From Aurantiacibacter gangjinensis (GTDB taxonomy: Bacteria > Pseudomonadota > Alphaproteobacteria > Sphingomonadales > Sphingomonadaceae): DNA of 64,000 nucleotides. Numbering within the stretch: position 1 is the first letter of the stretch; every line of letters starts with the position of its first letter. The notes under the pieces are model-generated. The model saw nothing but the letters and a program-made list of their open reading frames with translations. It did not search any database and was not told where the DNA came from. This document shows positions 1-9,333 of the stretch, in pieces. The stretch covers positions 1 through 64,000 of the forward strand of contig NZ_CP018098.1 in the NCBI RefSeq assembly GCF_001886695.1, written 5' to 3'. The position numbers were made by a program, and so were the translations under genes.

Positions 1-1473
1 TTAACTTTCCAGCTGCCGCAGCAGGCTGCGGACATCGCCATCCATATCGGCATCGCGCTGGCGCAGGTCTTCGATCAGGCGCACGGCGTGGATCACAGTG
101 GAGTGGTCGCGACCGCCGAACTTTCGCCCGATTTCGGGATAGCTGCGCGGGGTCAGCACCTTGGCGAGATACATCGCCACCTGGCGCGGACGCACCACGG
201 CGCGGGCGCGGCGCTTGGAGCTCATTTCGCTGCGGTCGATGCGGTAGAACTGGCAGACCGTGCGCTGGATTTCGTCGATCGTGATGCGGCGACGATTGGC
301 GCTAAGAATATCGGTCAGCTGTTCTTCGGCCAGCTGCAGCGACACTTCCTGCCCGGTCAGCTGGGCATAGGCGATCAGCTTGTTGAGCCCGCCAACCAGC
401 TCGCGCACATTGCGATTGATCGTGCGGGCGAGGAATTCGATGACATCGGCCGGCACTTCCAGCGGCGCAAACTTGGTCAACTTGCTTTCCAGGATCGCGC
501 GGCGCAGCTCGATATCGGCAGGCGAGATGTCGGCCACCAGCCCCATGGAGAGGCGGCTGAGCAGGCGCGGCTCCACCCCGTCCAGCGCCTGCGGGGCGCG
601 GTCGGCGGCGAAGACGAGGCGCTTTCCCTCGGCCAGCAGCGCGTCGATCGTATAGAGCAATTCTTCCTGCGCGCTCGCCTTGCCGATGATGAACTGGATA
701 TCGTCCACCAGCAGCAGGTCGAAGCCGCGCAGCCGCGCCTTGAACTCGATCATCTCGTTCGATTTCAGCGCCTGCACGAATTCCACCATGAAGCGCTCTG
801 CACTGCAGTAGAAGATGCGCGCCCGCGGGAAAGCCTGCAGATAGGAATGGCCAATGGCGTGCAGCAGGTGCGTCTTGCCCTGGCCGGTCGCGGCCTTGAG
901 ATAGAGCGGGCTGAATTGCGGCTTTTCCGCCTTGGCCATGCGTTCTGCGGCATTCTTGGCCAGCACATTGGTGCTGCCGGTCACGAAGGCGGCAAACGTC
1001 TGGCTGGGGTCGAGGCCCACGCTGGCGGTAAAACCGTCGTCGCCGATCGATTCCATTGCCATGGTCGCATCGTTCGCGGCGCGGTGGCCGAAACCGTCAT
1101 GGCCGCGCAGGTTCAAATCCGCGATCTTGCGGCGGCCCGGATGCACGGTGATCTTGATATGGCGCACTTCGCTGCTGGCGATCTTCCAGGCGAGCGAGAG
1201 GCGGTCGTGGTAGCGCTCTTCTACCCAGTTCGCCGAGAACTCGGTCGGCATGTAGAGGTGCAGCGTGCCGCTATCGTTGTCCAGCTTACCCAGTTGGATC
1301 GGCTTGATCCACTGGGTGAAGAGCTGGTGACCGAGATCCTTGCGGAGGCCCTGACTGATGTCGGCCCAATCGGCGGCAAGGTCGATCGCCTGCTGTTCTT
1401 CCATGTTGATGTCGCTATCCTCACGCTGTGTTGAATTATTGCGTCCGCCGCTATGCGGTCCCACCCGAATCAT
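1..1473 (-). CDS. dnaA: Chromosomal replication initiator protein DnaA
   Basis: DnaA binds DnaA boxes at the origin and, as an ATP-bound filament, melts DNA and helps load the helicase. The 490-residue reading has the family's domain order: an N-terminal domain (about residues 30-110), a linker, the AAA+ domain with a P-loop at about 195-201 (TGQGKTH) and Walker B at about 253-258 (LLLVDD), and a C-terminal DNA-binding domain with the signature GRDHSTVIHAV. The usual first P-loop glycine is Ala. Two starts are plausible: position 1473, or position 1404 (protein beginning MEEQQ, 467 residues) with GAGGA about 11 bases upstream; the second looks more DnaA-like. The stop codon lies at the window edge (positions 1-3). 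It lies downstream of rpsT on the same strand. Confidence 0.97.
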   Translation of the reverse strand: MIRVGPHSGGRNNSTQREDSDINMEEQQAIDLAADWADISQGLRKDLGHQLFTQWIKPIQLGKLDNDSGTLHLYMPTEFSANWVEERYHDRLSLAWKIASSEVRHIKITVHPGRRKIADLNLRGHDGFGHRAANDATMAMESIGDDGFTASVGLDPSQTFAAFVTGSTNVLAKNAAERMAKAEKPQFSPLYLKAATGQGKTHLLHAIGHSYLQAFPRARIFYCSAERFMVEFVQALKSNEMIEFKARLRGFDLLLVDDIQFIIGKASAQEELLYTIDALLAEGKRLVFAADRAPQALDGVEPRLLSRLSMGLVADISPADIELRRAILESKLTKFAPLEVPADVIEFLARTINRNVRELVGGLNKLIAYAQLTGQEVSLQLAEEQLTDILSANRRRITIDEIQRTVCQFYRIDRSEMSSKRRARAVVRPRQVAMYLAKVLTPRSYPEIGRKFGGRDHSTVIHAVRLIEDLRQRDADMDGDVRSLLRQLES

Positions 1474-1942
1474 GTGCCTCTAACCCCAGTTCGTATTGTC
1501 TTTGGCCTGCCGGCTTTCCCCCTGACGCGCTGGTCGAACAGGAGACAAAACTTCCCCGTCCCGTGCATCGCGAAATGGACGCACGGATCACCCGTCGATA
1601 ACTCGTCTGTGTAAGGCCGCTACCCCGTGTGTTGCGGCGTTGATGTTGTTATGAACGTCTCGGGCCGAACCTCAAGTGGGCCGTGTCAAAAAAACTTAAA
1701 AAATGGTCATTGACTCACCCGTGACCCGCAGACTTGCGTTTAAGTTGCTCAAAACATTGAAGAACTGTGTGACAGTCCTGCGAATCGCGAGTTTTCCTAC
1801 ACTTGCCGCAGGTGCGTGGATTGCAGTGCTGCACATGCGAAGAGGGCCGGTGGATAACCCGCCGGCCCTCTGCCATTTTTGTTCTTTAAGTGTTCCGTAG
1901 CGCCGCCTGTCGCCGTAGCGAATCCGGCGCCGGACAGACGAA
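1474..1942. promoter_or_regulatory. rpsT-dnaA intergenic region
   Basis: This 469-base gap holds no convincing gene. It has an AT-rich A tract at about 1687-1703. On the minus strand a TTGACA hexamer (complement of 1685-1690) could be a -35 element for dnaA, but no good -10 was found at 17 bases. One near-consensus DnaA box (one mismatch) sits at 1849-1857, inside the loop of a hairpin described separately. Only one such box was seen, so a replication origin is not claimed. A short palindrome TCCGGCGCCGGA lies at 1924-1935, just past the end of rpsT. Confidence 0.5.
1841..1876 (+). terminator. Intrinsic terminator-like hairpin with a DnaA-box-like loop
   Basis: AGAGGGCCGG (1841-1850) and CCGGCCCTCT (1862-1871) form a perfect 10-bp stem. 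It is followed on the plus strand by a short gap and then TTTTT. The loop contains TGGATAA, part of a near-consensus DnaA box read on the other strand. Read on the minus strand there is no T run after the stem, so it is not a good rpsT terminator. No plus-strand gene was recognised upstream of it. Confidence 0.55.
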
Positions 1943-2203
1943 TCAGAGAGCAGCGACTCGCTTGCTCAGGCGGCTCATTTTGCGAGCGGCGGTATTCTTG
2001 TGCATCACACCCTTGGCCACGCCTTTGGCGATTTCCGGCTGCGCAGTCTTCAGCGCTTCCTGTGCGGCACCCTTGTCGCCATCGGTGCAGGCCGTTTCGA
2101 CCTTCTTGATGAAACCGCGAATACGGCTCTTGCGCGCACCGTTGACTTCGGCGCGACGGTTGTTGCGACGGATGCGCTTTTTGGATTGGAGCGTGTTGGC
2201 CAT
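1943..2203 (-). CDS. rpsT: Small ribosomal subunit protein bS20
   Basis: bS20 is a small basic protein that binds 16S rRNA early in 30S assembly. The 86-residue product begins [14 protein letters not shown] and contains the conserved [20 protein letters not shown] stretch, which fits the family in length and sequence. The start at 2203 is supported by AAGGA about 7 bases upstream; a longer in-frame reading to 2257 is not needed. The rpsT-dnaA order is common in alphaproteobacteria. Confidence 0.98.
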   Translation of the reverse strand: MANTLQSKKRIRRNNRRAEVNGARKSRIRGFIKKVETACTDGDKGAAQEALKTAQPEIAKGVAKGVMHKNTAARKMSRLSKRVAAL

Positions 2204-2649
2204 GTGTGTCCTTCTTGGGAGCGGCATGGCCGCCCGTGATCCTAACGTATATGTCAAAGCTGAATCGGCATTGTCTGCCGGAAAGCGGCGCAGTTAGTCG
2301 CTCCGGTGCGGAAATGCAAGCGATTATGGGGCGACCGGCGCTTACAACAGGGGCGTGCGGGTGGCACTGCTTTTTGGTTTGCGAAAGCGCATCCGCGCTT
2401 TCGTCCTCGGTGCTAATCGCTCCGCTGCGCTGCGCGGCACCTGCGGTCGCCCGGTTAAGCTCTGTCGGTCGCTGGTCGCGACCGATAACGGCGCAAACTT
2501 TCTAAACCTTGGCGGAGCACCGTCCCGAGAGGGACGGCAAGGGCGAACGCCCGCCCGCAGCGGGCGCGCAGCGTAGCGGAGCGCGTCTAGCGAGGACGCG
2601 CGCCCGGATGGGCGCGCGAAAAACAAGAAACACCGGATCGCAAAACAAA
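2204..2649. other. Intergenic region with repeats, no gene seen
   Basis: This 446-base gap between rpsT and mutM has no supported gene; ORFs crossing it are shadows. It is rich in inverted repeats: CGAAAGCG/CGCTTTCG near 2380-2402, CGTCCC/GGGACG near 2521-2536, and a GC-rich segment at 2539-2595 with a second copy near 26.5 kb. The structure suggests accumulated repeat debris rather than a coding region. Confidence 0.6.
2539..2595 (+). repeat. Dispersed GC-rich palindromic repeat (family D), copy 1
   Basis: The segment begins AAGGGCGA, contains CGCCCGCCCGCAGCGGGCGC and ends GCGCGTCTAGCGAGGA. The same blocks, in the same order with small spacer changes, recur on the opposite strand at 26519-26573. 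The central CCCGC-AG-CGGG is self-complementary. Both copies are intergenic. Confidence 0.7.
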
Positions 2650-3465
2650 CTACCCCTGGCACGCAGGACAGAACCACGTGCTGCGCCCGCCCTGCACGAT
2701 GCGGCGGATCGTCCCTTCGCCGCAGGTGAGGCAAGGCTCGCCCTCGCGCCCGTAGACGAGGAAGCGCGTGGCGAAGTAGCCCAGCTCGCCATCGGGCCTG
2801 GCATAATCGCGCAAGGTAGAGCCGCCATCGCGGATGGACTGTTCCAGAACGTCGCGAATGGCGGGCACCAGTCTTTCCAGCGCGGGGCGGTAGACGCGCC
2901 CGCCGGCCTTGCGCGGATCAATGCCGGCGCGGTGCAGCGCCTCGCACACATAGATATTGCCGAGGCCTGCCACCACTTTCTGGTCGAGCAGCAACAGCTT
3001 GATCGCCTGTTTCCTGCCCCGGATCGCGGCGCGCAAACGCTCGACTGTCAGCGCGTCGCCCAGTGGCTCCGGCCCCATGGCGGCGAAGGCGGGCCAGCCA
3101 TCCAGCGCGTCTGAGCCGACTAGGTCAACATAGCCGAAGCGGCGCGGATCGTTCAGCGCGAAGCGGTGGTCGGCAGTCTCGATCACCAGGTGGTCGTGCT
3201 TGTCGTCATCCTCGGGATCGATGCGCCAGCGCCCGCTCATGCCCAGATGAAAAATCATCGTTTGTGCGCGGTCCGTATATATAAGGCCGTATTTCGCCCG
3301 CCGACCGAGCGAGGTGACGGTCGATCCGGTGAGCGACTGGCCGAGCCCTGCGGGGAAGGGAAAGCGCATATCGGGACGCCGCAGAACGACGCGCTCGATC
3401 CGCGCGCCGTCCAAGAAACGCGCGAGGCCGCGCACAGTGGTTTCGACTTCGGGGAGCTCGGGCAT
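2650..3465 (-). CDS. mutM: Formamidopyrimidine-DNA glycosylase (Fpg)
   Basis: MutM removes 8-oxoguanine and ring-opened purines by a glycosylase/AP-lyase reaction using the N-terminal proline as nucleophile. The 271-residue protein starts MPELPEVETTVRGL, giving Pro2 and Glu3. It carries FHLGMSGRW, LNDPRRFGY and QKVVAGLGNIYVCEAL, and ends in a four-cysteine zinc finger (CLTC...CPAC). The start at 3465 is fixed by the requirement for Pro2; a reading 12 residues longer is unlikely. It is divergent from ubiE with about 56 bases between the starts. Confidence 0.98.
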   Translation of the reverse strand: MPELPEVETTVRGLARFLDGARIERVVLRRPDMRFPFPAGLGQSLTGSTVTSLGRRAKYGLIYTDRAQTMIFHLGMSGRWRIDPEDDDKHDHLVIETADHRFALNDPRRFGYVDLVGSDALDGWPAFAAMGPEPLGDALTVERLRAAIRGRKQAIKLLLLDQKVVAGLGNIYVCEALHRAGIDPRKAGGRVYRPALERLVPAIRDVLEQSIRDGGSTLRDYARPDGELGYFATRFLVYGREGEPCLTCGEGTIRRIVQGGRSTWFCPACQG

Positions 3466-3521
3466 GGCCGCACCCTTTATCACCCTTTGCGCGGGCGACA
3501 ATTGTCCCTAAGTGCGCTGGC

Positions 3522-4265
3522 ATGAGCAATCCCGACAATGGCACCGTCTCCTTCGGTTACGAAGATGTCGCTCCGGACGAGAAGACCACTCGCGTAGGCG
3601 CGGTGTTCTCCAATGTGGCGCGCAAATACGACATCATGAACGATGCAATGTCGGGCGGTATGCACCGGCTGTGGAAAGACCAGTTCGTGCGGCGGGTAAA
3701 GCCCCAGCCGGGCGAAGCGATCCTCGATATGGCCGGCGGCACGGGCGATATCGCCTTTCGCATGGCTGCCAAGGGCGCGGAGGTCGTCGTTGCCGACATC
3801 AATCAGGACATGCTGGATGTAGGCATCGAACGCGCGATGGAGCGCGGGCTGGATGGGCTCAGCTGGTCACGCCAGAATGCCGAAGAGCTTTCTTATCCTG
3901 CACGCCAGTTCGATGCCTACACCATCGTCTTCGGAATCAGGAACGTCACCCATATCGACAAGGCGCTGGCCGAGGCGCAGCGCGTGCTGAAATATGGCGG
4001 GCGCTTTTACTGCATGGAATTCAGCACGACCGACTGGCCGGGCTTTAAGGAAGTGTATGACGCCTATTCGCACCGCCTGATGCCCAAGATCGGCAAGGCG
4101 ATTGCCGATGACGAGGACAGCTATCGCTACCTCGCCGAGAGCATTCGCCGCTTCCCCAAGCCGCCCGAATTCGCGGCGATGATCCGCGATGCAGGCTTCG
4201 TGAGAACGCGGGTTGAGAGCATCCTTGGCGGTGCGGTAAACATTCATTCCGGGTGGAAGGTCTGA
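3522..4265 (+). CDS. ubiE: Ubiquinone/menaquinone biosynthesis C-methyltransferase UbiE
   Basis: UbiE is a SAM-dependent methyltransferase that C-methylates the benzoquinol ring during ubiquinone synthesis. The 247-residue protein has the family features: VFSNVARKYDIMNDAMSGG near the N-terminus, the SAM-binding motif ILDMAGGTGDIAFRM at about residues 67-81, and NIHSGWKV at the C-terminus. It is followed after 4 bases by ubiB, as in other ubiquinone operons. Confidence 0.98.
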   Translation: MSNPDNGTVSFGYEDVAPDEKTTRVGAVFSNVARKYDIMNDAMSGGMHRLWKDQFVRRVKPQPGEAILDMAGGTGDIAFRMAAKGAEVVVADINQDMLDVGIERAMERGLDGLSWSRQNAEELSYPARQFDAYTIVFGIRNVTHIDKALAEAQRVLKYGGRFYCMEFSTTDWPGFKEVYDAYSHRLMPKIGKAIADDEDSYRYLAESIRRFPKPPEFAAMIRDAGFVRTRVESILGGAVNIHSGWKV

Positions 4266-4269
4266 CGGC

Positions 4270-5832
4270 ATGACCCGTCCGGGGACGCATATTTTCCGGC
4301 TGCTGAAATGGGGCCGCACACTGGCACGCCATGGCGCGCTGCGGGGAATCGAGAACGATCCCAACACGCCCACGCCGGTCAAGCGCCTGTGCCGTATCGC
4401 GCGCTTCGGCACGATCCAACCGCAGCAGCCTGATTATGCAGGGGCCTTTCGCGATATCGGCCCCGCCGCGATCAAGCTGGGCCAGACGCTGGCGACCCGG
4501 CCAGACCTCGTTGGCGACGAAGCCGCGCGTAACCTGCTGAGCTTGCAGGACAGTCTGCCGCCTGTTCCTTTCGCCCAGATCGAGCAGGCCATCGAGGCCA
4601 GCTTCGAACGGCCGATCGAGGACCTGTTCCAGCATATCGATCCCGAGCCTGTCGGCGCAGCCTCCATCGCGCAGGTACACAAGGGCATCACCAAGGAAGG
4701 GCGCACCGTCGCCATAAAGGTGCTGCGCCCCGGCATCCGCGAGCGGTTCGAGAAGGACATTGCGACCTATGAATGGGCCGCCGCGCATCTGGAGGCGATG
4801 GGCGGGGAAGCGCAGCGCCTGCGACCGCGCCTCACCATTGCCAATTTCAAGCGCTGGACCAATCGCGAGCTGGACCTGCGGCGCGAGGCCGCCTCGGCGT
4901 CCGAACTTGCCGAGAATATGCGCGGTATCGAGCAATACGCCATCCCCGAGATCGACTGGGATCGCACCAACGGCCGGGTGATGACCATCGAGTGGATCGA
5001 CGGCATCAAGATTTCCAACACCGAGGCGCTGATCGAGGCCGGCCATGATCTGCCGGACCTTGCCAACAGGCTCGTGCTGGCATTTCTCACACAGGCGATC
5101 GCCAGCGGCTATTTCCATGCCGACATGCATCAGGGCAATCTGTTCGTGCGGGGCGATGGCACCATCGTCGCCATCGATTTCGGCATTATGGGCCGCATCG
5201 ACCGGCGGGCGCGGCAATGGCTGGCGGAAATCCTCTACGGCCTGACCACGGGCGACTACAAACGCGTGGCCGAGATTCACTTCGAGGCGCAATATGTGCC
5301 GAGCTATCACGATGTGAACGAGTTCGCGACGGCGCTGCGCGCGGTCGGCGAGCCGATGCGCGGCAAGCCGGTGAGCGAGCTTTCCGTGGGCCAGATGCTC
5401 GATGGCCTGTTTGCCATCACCCGCGATTTCGATATGCAGACCCAGCCGCACCTGCTGCTGCTGCAAAAGACGATGGTGATGGTCGAAGGCATCGCCACCC
5501 AGCTCAACCCGCAGATCAATATGTGGGATGTCTCCGCACCCTATGTGCGCAGCTGGATCCGCGACGAATTGGGGCCGGAAGCGGCCATTGCGGACCGTAT
5601 CAAGACCGATCTCGATACGCTGCTGAAATTGCCGGACCTGGTGCGCCGCATCGACGAGCGCTTCCCGCCCAAGGGCGGCGCGCCCGAGCAGGTGCCGCTG
5701 CCGGAGATCGAACTTTTCTGGGAACGCCGCAAGCGCGAAGCAGAGCGGCGCGGCTGGCTTGGCTATGTGCTGGCGGCAGGCGCGGGTGCAGCGGCGCTGT
5801 GGGGCGCGATGGCGGCTGGGATGCTGGGGTAG
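4270..5832 (+). CDS. ubiB: Ubiquinone biosynthesis protein UbiB (atypical kinase/ATPase family)
   Basis: UbiB is a membrane-associated protein-kinase-like ATPase needed for ubiquinone synthesis. The 520-residue protein shows the KxGQ motif (IKLGQTLATRPD, about 72-83), the alanine-rich loop GAASIAQVHKG, the HADMHQGN catalytic-type loop and AIDFGIMGR. The C-terminus ends in a hydrophobic segment (LGYVLAAGAGAAALWG), consistent with membrane anchoring. It lies directly after ubiE. Confidence 0.97.
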   Translation: MTRPGTHIFRLLKWGRTLARHGALRGIENDPNTPTPVKRLCRIARFGTIQPQQPDYAGAFRDIGPAAIKLGQTLATRPDLVGDEAARNLLSLQDSLPPVPFAQIEQAIEASFERPIEDLFQHIDPEPVGAASIAQVHKGITKEGRTVAIKVLRPGIRERFEKDIATYEWAAAHLEAMGGEAQRLRPRLTIANFKRWTNRELDLRREAASASELAENMRGIEQYAIPEIDWDRTNGRVMTIEWIDGIKISNTEALIEAGHDLPDLANRLVLAFLTQAIASGYFHADMHQGNLFVRGDGTIVAIDFGIMGRIDRRARQWLAEILYGLTTGDYKRVAEIHFEAQYVPSYHDVNEFATALRAVGEPMRGKPVSELSVGQMLDGLFAITRDFDMQTQPHLLLLQKTMVMVEGIATQLNPQINMWDVSAPYVRSWIRDELGPEAAIADRIKTDLDTLLKLPDLVRRIDERFPPKGGAPEQVPLPEIELFWERRKREAERRGWLGYVLAAGAGAAALWGAMAAGMLG

Positions 5833-5855
5833 GACTGGACCTTCCACCGCTCATG

Positions 5856-5929
5856 CTGAGCTTGCCGAAGCGTCGCTTTTCCTTTGAGCGCGATGCACCC
5901 AAAAAAGGACGACCCTTCGACAGGCTCAG
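5856..5929. repeat. Inverted pair of family B palindromic repeats
   Basis: CTGAGCTTGCCGAAG at 5856-5870 faces CTTCGACAGGCTCAG at 5915-5929. The two are the same repeat in opposite orientation with one base changed, separated by about 44 bases. The same arrangement occurs at 15181-15240, and a single copy at 61554-61568. The 170-base gap after ubiB contains nothing else recognisable. Confidence 0.75.
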
Positions 5930-6002
5930 GGTGAGCGCAGTTTTGGGTGGATAGCTTCGGCCCGCCATTGAGCAGAGCGCCCGCTCGGTCCACACCAGCC
6001 CG

Positions 6003-7100
6003 ATGACCAATCCGCTCGACTGGTGGACATCGCTCGGTCGCCCGCTGGCGCGCCTGCCGCGCTGGGCTGCGGTCGCCGTGCTGGCCGCACTGGTTGCCGC
6101 GATGGCATGGAGCACTTTCGCTGTCGCCCCGGTCGACCAGGCGGAAACCGCGCAGGTCGAGGCGCGCGGCGAGGCGTCCGAGGGCGATCTCGCGCTATAC
6201 CGGACCATTTCGCAGCGTGTCGCCGATGGCGAGCCCTATTACGGCGCGGCGATGGATGAACAGCGCGCGCGCAACTACCCGACCCGCCCATTCGTTGCCG
6301 TGCGCCTGCCTACGCTTGCCATGCTTCACAGCGCGATTGGTGTGGACGGTGTTCGCTATCTTTCCGTTGCACTGCTTCTGGCGTGCCTATGGGGTCTCCA
6401 TCAGCGCCTCTCCGGTACGGTCTCGGATCGCGAACGGATCGCCGCTCTTATCATGCTGGCATTAGGCGGGGCTGCCGTCGCCGCACCGCAAGCGGGGCTG
6501 GTGCACGAGGTGCTGGCAGGCATGCTGCTGACGCTCGCCTTCCTGTTTTACACGCCGGAGCGTTGGTGGCCCAGCCTGCTTGCTGCCGGTGCCGCCATCG
6601 CCGTGCGCGAGATTGCGGTGTCCTTCGTGCTGCTGTGGTTGGCTTTTGCCGTGACTGGCAGACGCTGGCGCGAAGCTGGCGCATTGGTCGGTCTTCTGGC
6701 GCTGTTCGCGGCGATGATGGGGCTACATTATCACCTCGTCGAAATGCGCCGCATGGCGGGCGATCCCGCCTCGCAGGGCTGGGATGCGATGACGGGCTAT
6801 GCGTTGCCGCTGATGGCGCTCTCCCGCCTCACGGCCTTTCTCGTCCTGCCCGTGACCATCGCCGCGCCGCTCGCCATCCTGCCTTTTGTTGGGTGGCTCG
6901 GGCTGGGCGGACGGATCGGCCTGTTCGCCGCGCTGTGGTTTGCAGGCTTCTTCACCGCCATGGCGCTGTTCGCCCGGCCGGAGAATTTCTACTGGGCGCA
7001 GCTGGTGCTGCCCGCCTATGTGGCGGGCCTCGCCTTCGTGCCGCGAGCCTTGGGCGAATTGCTGCGCAATTCTCTCGGGCGCAGTGAAAGGCAAAGTTAA
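6003..7100 (+). CDS. Polytopic inner-membrane protein, unknown function
   Basis: The 365-residue protein is mostly hydrophobic. A first membrane segment (about residues 21-42) is followed by a periplasmic-looking loop of roughly 60 residues containing EGDLALYRTISQRVADGEPYY, then eight or so more membrane segments. An early loop with acidic residues after the first segment is a feature of GT-C-type lipid-linked sugar transferases, and the resemblance is suggestive, but no diagnostic motif was identified. It lies between ubiB and coaBC. I do not recognise the family with confidence. Confidence 0.8.
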   Translation: MTNPLDWWTSLGRPLARLPRWAAVAVLAALVAAMAWSTFAVAPVDQAETAQVEARGEASEGDLALYRTISQRVADGEPYYGAAMDEQRARNYPTRPFVAVRLPTLAMLHSAIGVDGVRYLSVALLLACLWGLHQRLSGTVSDRERIAALIMLALGGAAVAAPQAGLVHEVLAGMLLTLAFLFYTPERWWPSLLAAGAAIAVREIAVSFVLLWLAFAVTGRRWREAGALVGLLALFAAMMGLHYHLVEMRRMAGDPASQGWDAMTGYALPLMALSRLTAFLVLPVTIAAPLAILPFVGWLGLGGRIGLFAALWFAGFFTAMALFARPENFYWAQLVLPAYVAGLAFVPRALGELLRNSLGRSERQS

Positions 7101-7151
7101 CCATCATTTGCGATCAGGCCAGCTTGGACTATTGAGCGAGATGGTTAACCG

Positions 7152-8879
7152 ATGCTCCAAGAGCAGATCGACGTGAACGAACGGGAGGACAAGTCGACCA
7201 ATCCCCGCATCCTGCTGGTGGTGGGCGGTGGTATCGCCGCCTATAAAAGCTGCGAGCTCGTCCGCCTGATCGCGAAAGGCGGAGGAGAGACCAATTGCGT
7301 GCTCACCAATGGCGGGTCGCAATTCGTCACGCCGATGGCGCTGGCCGCATTGTCGGGCAACCAAGTGCACACCTCGCTCTGGGACCTGAAGAACGAGGCC
7401 GAGATTGGCCATATCCAGCTGAGCCGGGAGGCGGACCTTGTCGTCGTTTGCCCTGCAACGGCAGACCTGATGGCGAAGATGACCGCGGGCATTGCCGACG
7501 ATCTTGCCACCACGCTGATCCTTGCGACGGACAAGCCCGTGCTGGTCGTGCCCGCGATGAACGTGAAGATGTGGGAGCATCCCGCCACGCAGCGCAATAT
7601 CGAGACGCTGCAAGCGTCCGGCGTGCGGGTGATGCAGCCCGATGAGGGCGCGATGGCCTGCGGCGAGTTCGGCCCCGGTCGCCTGCCCGAACCGGAAATG
7701 GTCTGGCTGGAAATTGCCGACATGCTGGGCGTCGATCCCGGGGCGGTGGGCCGTGACATCGAGGATTACCTTCGCGCCGTGGAAGCGGGCGCTGAAGAAG
7801 AGGACGAGGGTGAGTTCGAAACCGATCATCCGGGTGGTCTTGCCGGAATGCTCTCCAGCCTGATCCCGCGCACGACGCCGATCAAGGGCGAGGGCGACGA
7901 GGACGAAGACGGCGATCTTGAAGAGTTCGACGGTGATGATCCGGACGGCGAGCCCGGCCCCGACCTGCCCGAGCCCGACTATACCGGCGTCGAACATTTG
8001 ATGGCGGTGAAGGGCAAGGCCAAGGCTGCGCCGCCCACCGACCGCGAAGCGATCAATCACGAAGTCAATGCGCGGCAGGAAGCGCCGCAGCCTTTCGAGG
8101 GCGAGGAAGCGGCAGCTCCGGTCAACCCGCTGGCAGAGCCCGGTGCGGCGCCCGCTCCGGTGGCCGAAACGCTCGACGATTTCGATCCGCTCGAAGGGCA
8201 GGCGATTTCCGATATGCCGATGGAAGAGCGCCCGCTCTACGGTAAGCACGTGCTCGTGACCGCCGGGCCCACGCATGAGCCGATCGATCCGGTGCGCTAT
8301 CTCGCCAACCGTTCCAGCGGCAAGCAGGGCTACGCCATCGCCGCTGCCGCTGCGGCTGCGGGGGCCAAGGTCACGCTGGTCTCCGGCCCGGTCCATTTGC
8401 GCACCCCTGCCGGTGTCGACCGCATCGATGTTGAAAGCGCGGAAGAAATGGCGAAAGCCGTGCGCGAAGTGCTGCCGGTCGATACCGCCATCATGGTCGC
8501 CGCCGTCGCCGACTGGCGCACGCGCGATTATGCCGATGCGAAGATCAAGAAGCGCGGCTCCGCCCCGCCTGCGCTCGTGCTGACGGAGAACCCCGATATC
8601 CTTGCCGGCGTGGCCGCCAGCGCCAAGCGTCCGCCGCTGCTGATCGGATTTGCCGCCGAGACGAACGATGTGGTCGAGAATGCGCGCAAGAAGCGCAAGA
8701 ACAAGGGCGTCGACTGGATCGTCGCCAACGATGTGTCGGGCGATGTGATGGGCGGGGACGACAACGAAGTGCATCTGGTGCGCGAAGGCATGGTCGAGCA
8801 TTGGGAAGCGATGACCAAGCAGGATGTCGCCACAAAGCTGATCGAACAGGTCGCCGAAAGGCTTACCGCCGATGCCTGA
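7152..8879 (+). CDS. coaBC: Bifunctional phosphopantothenoylcysteine decarboxylase/synthase CoaBC with a large acidic insert
   Basis: CoaBC makes 4'-phosphopantetheine for coenzyme A: CoaB joins phosphopantothenate to cysteine using CTP, and CoaC decarboxylates the product with FMN. The CoaC half has [11 protein letters not shown] with the active-site His at about 87, PAMNVKMW (about 134-141) and [10 protein letters not shown] with Cys at about 170. The CoaB half begins about residue 363 with [16 protein letters not shown], then AAVADWR and KIKK. Between them lies a roughly 155-residue acidic, proline-rich stretch, making the protein 575 residues against about 400 usually. It overlaps dut by 8 bases. 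Confidence 0.97.
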   Translation: MLQEQIDVNEREDKSTNPRILLVVGGGIAAYKSCELVRLIAKGGGETNCVLTNGGSQFVTPMALAALSGNQVHTSLWDLKNEAEIGHIQLSREADLVVVCPATADLMAKMTAGIADDLATTLILATDKPVLVVPAMNVKMWEHPATQRNIETLQASGVRVMQPDEGAMACGEFGPGRLPEPEMVWLEIADMLGVDPGAVGRDIEDYLRAVEAGAEEEDEGEFETDHPGGLAGMLSSLIPRTTPIKGEGDEDEDGDLEEFDGDDPDGEPGPDLPEPDYTGVEHLMAVKGKAKAAPPTDREAINHEVNARQEAPQPFEGEEAAAPVNPLAEPGAAPAPVAETLDDFDPLEGQAISDMPMEERPLYGKHVLVTAGPTHEPIDPVRYLANRSSGKQGYAIAAAAAAAGAKVTLVSGPVHLRTPAGVDRIDVESAEEMAKAVREVLPVDTAIMVAAVADWRTRDYADAKIKKRGSAPPALVLTENPDILAGVAASAKRPPLLIGFAAETNDVVENARKKRKNKGVDWIVANDVSGDVMGGDDNEVHLVREGMVEHWEAMTKQDVATKLIEQVAERLTADA

Positions 8880-9333
8880 CGCCGCGGTACCCGTGCAAAT
8901 TCGCCGCCTGCCGCATGGCCACGGGCTGGACCTGCCCGCCTATGCCAGCGATGGCGCGGCAGGCATGGATGTCGTCTCGGCAGAGGACATGATCTTGCGC
9001 CCCGGCACGCGCCATGCCGTAAGCACCGGTTTGGCCATGGCGATCCCCGCCGGATACGAAGTGCAGGTACGCCCGCGATCTGGCCTTGCGCTGAAGCACG
9101 GCATCACCGTGCCCAACACGCCCGGGACGATCGACAGCGATTATCGCGGCGAACTGAAAGTCATTCTGATCAACCTGTCGGACGATAACTTCCCCATCAA
9201 GCGCGGCGACCGCATTGCGCAGCTGGTGTTGGCCCCAGTGACGCAGGCGGCATGGGAAGAGGTCGACGAACTGGACGAGACCGCGCGCGGCGCGGGCGGG
9301 TTCGGCTCGACCGGAGGGCATGAACGGCTCTAG
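8872..9333 (+). CDS. dut: Deoxyuridine 5'-triphosphate nucleotidohydrolase (dUTPase)
   Basis: dUTPase hydrolyses dUTP to dUMP and pyrophosphate, keeping uracil out of DNA and supplying dTMP synthesis. The 153-residue protein has the five trimeric dUTPase motifs in order: [33 protein letters not shown] and the C-terminal [12 protein letters not shown]. Its start overlaps coaBC by 8 bases, and coaBC-dut is a common alphaproteobacterial pair. It ends overlapping the convergent gene at 9330 by 4 bases. Confidence 0.98.
   Translation: MPDAAVPVQIRRLPHGHGLDLPAYASDGAAGMDVVSAEDMILRPGTRHAVSTGLAMAIPAGYEVQVRPRSGLALKHGITVPNTPGTIDSDYRGELKVILINLSDDNFPIKRGDRIAQLVLAPVTQAAWEEVDELDETARGAGGFGSTGGHERL

Noticed and set aside
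88-1434. 448-codon ORF antisense to dnaA
   Set aside because: It lies wholly opposite a certain gene and has no ribosome site or recognisable domain; it reflects GC-rich codon bias.
1703-1900. 65-codon plus-strand ORF upstream of dnaA
   Set aside because: No ribosome site, no family resemblance, and it runs through the terminator hairpin.
1474-1942. Replication origin beside dnaA
   Set aside because: Only one near-consensus DnaA box was found and no box cluster; in many alphaproteobacteria oriC is not beside dnaA.
4045-5847. 600-codon ORF antisense to ubiB
   Set aside because: A shadow opposite a well-supported gene; composition is His/Ala/Arg-rich as expected for an antisense frame.
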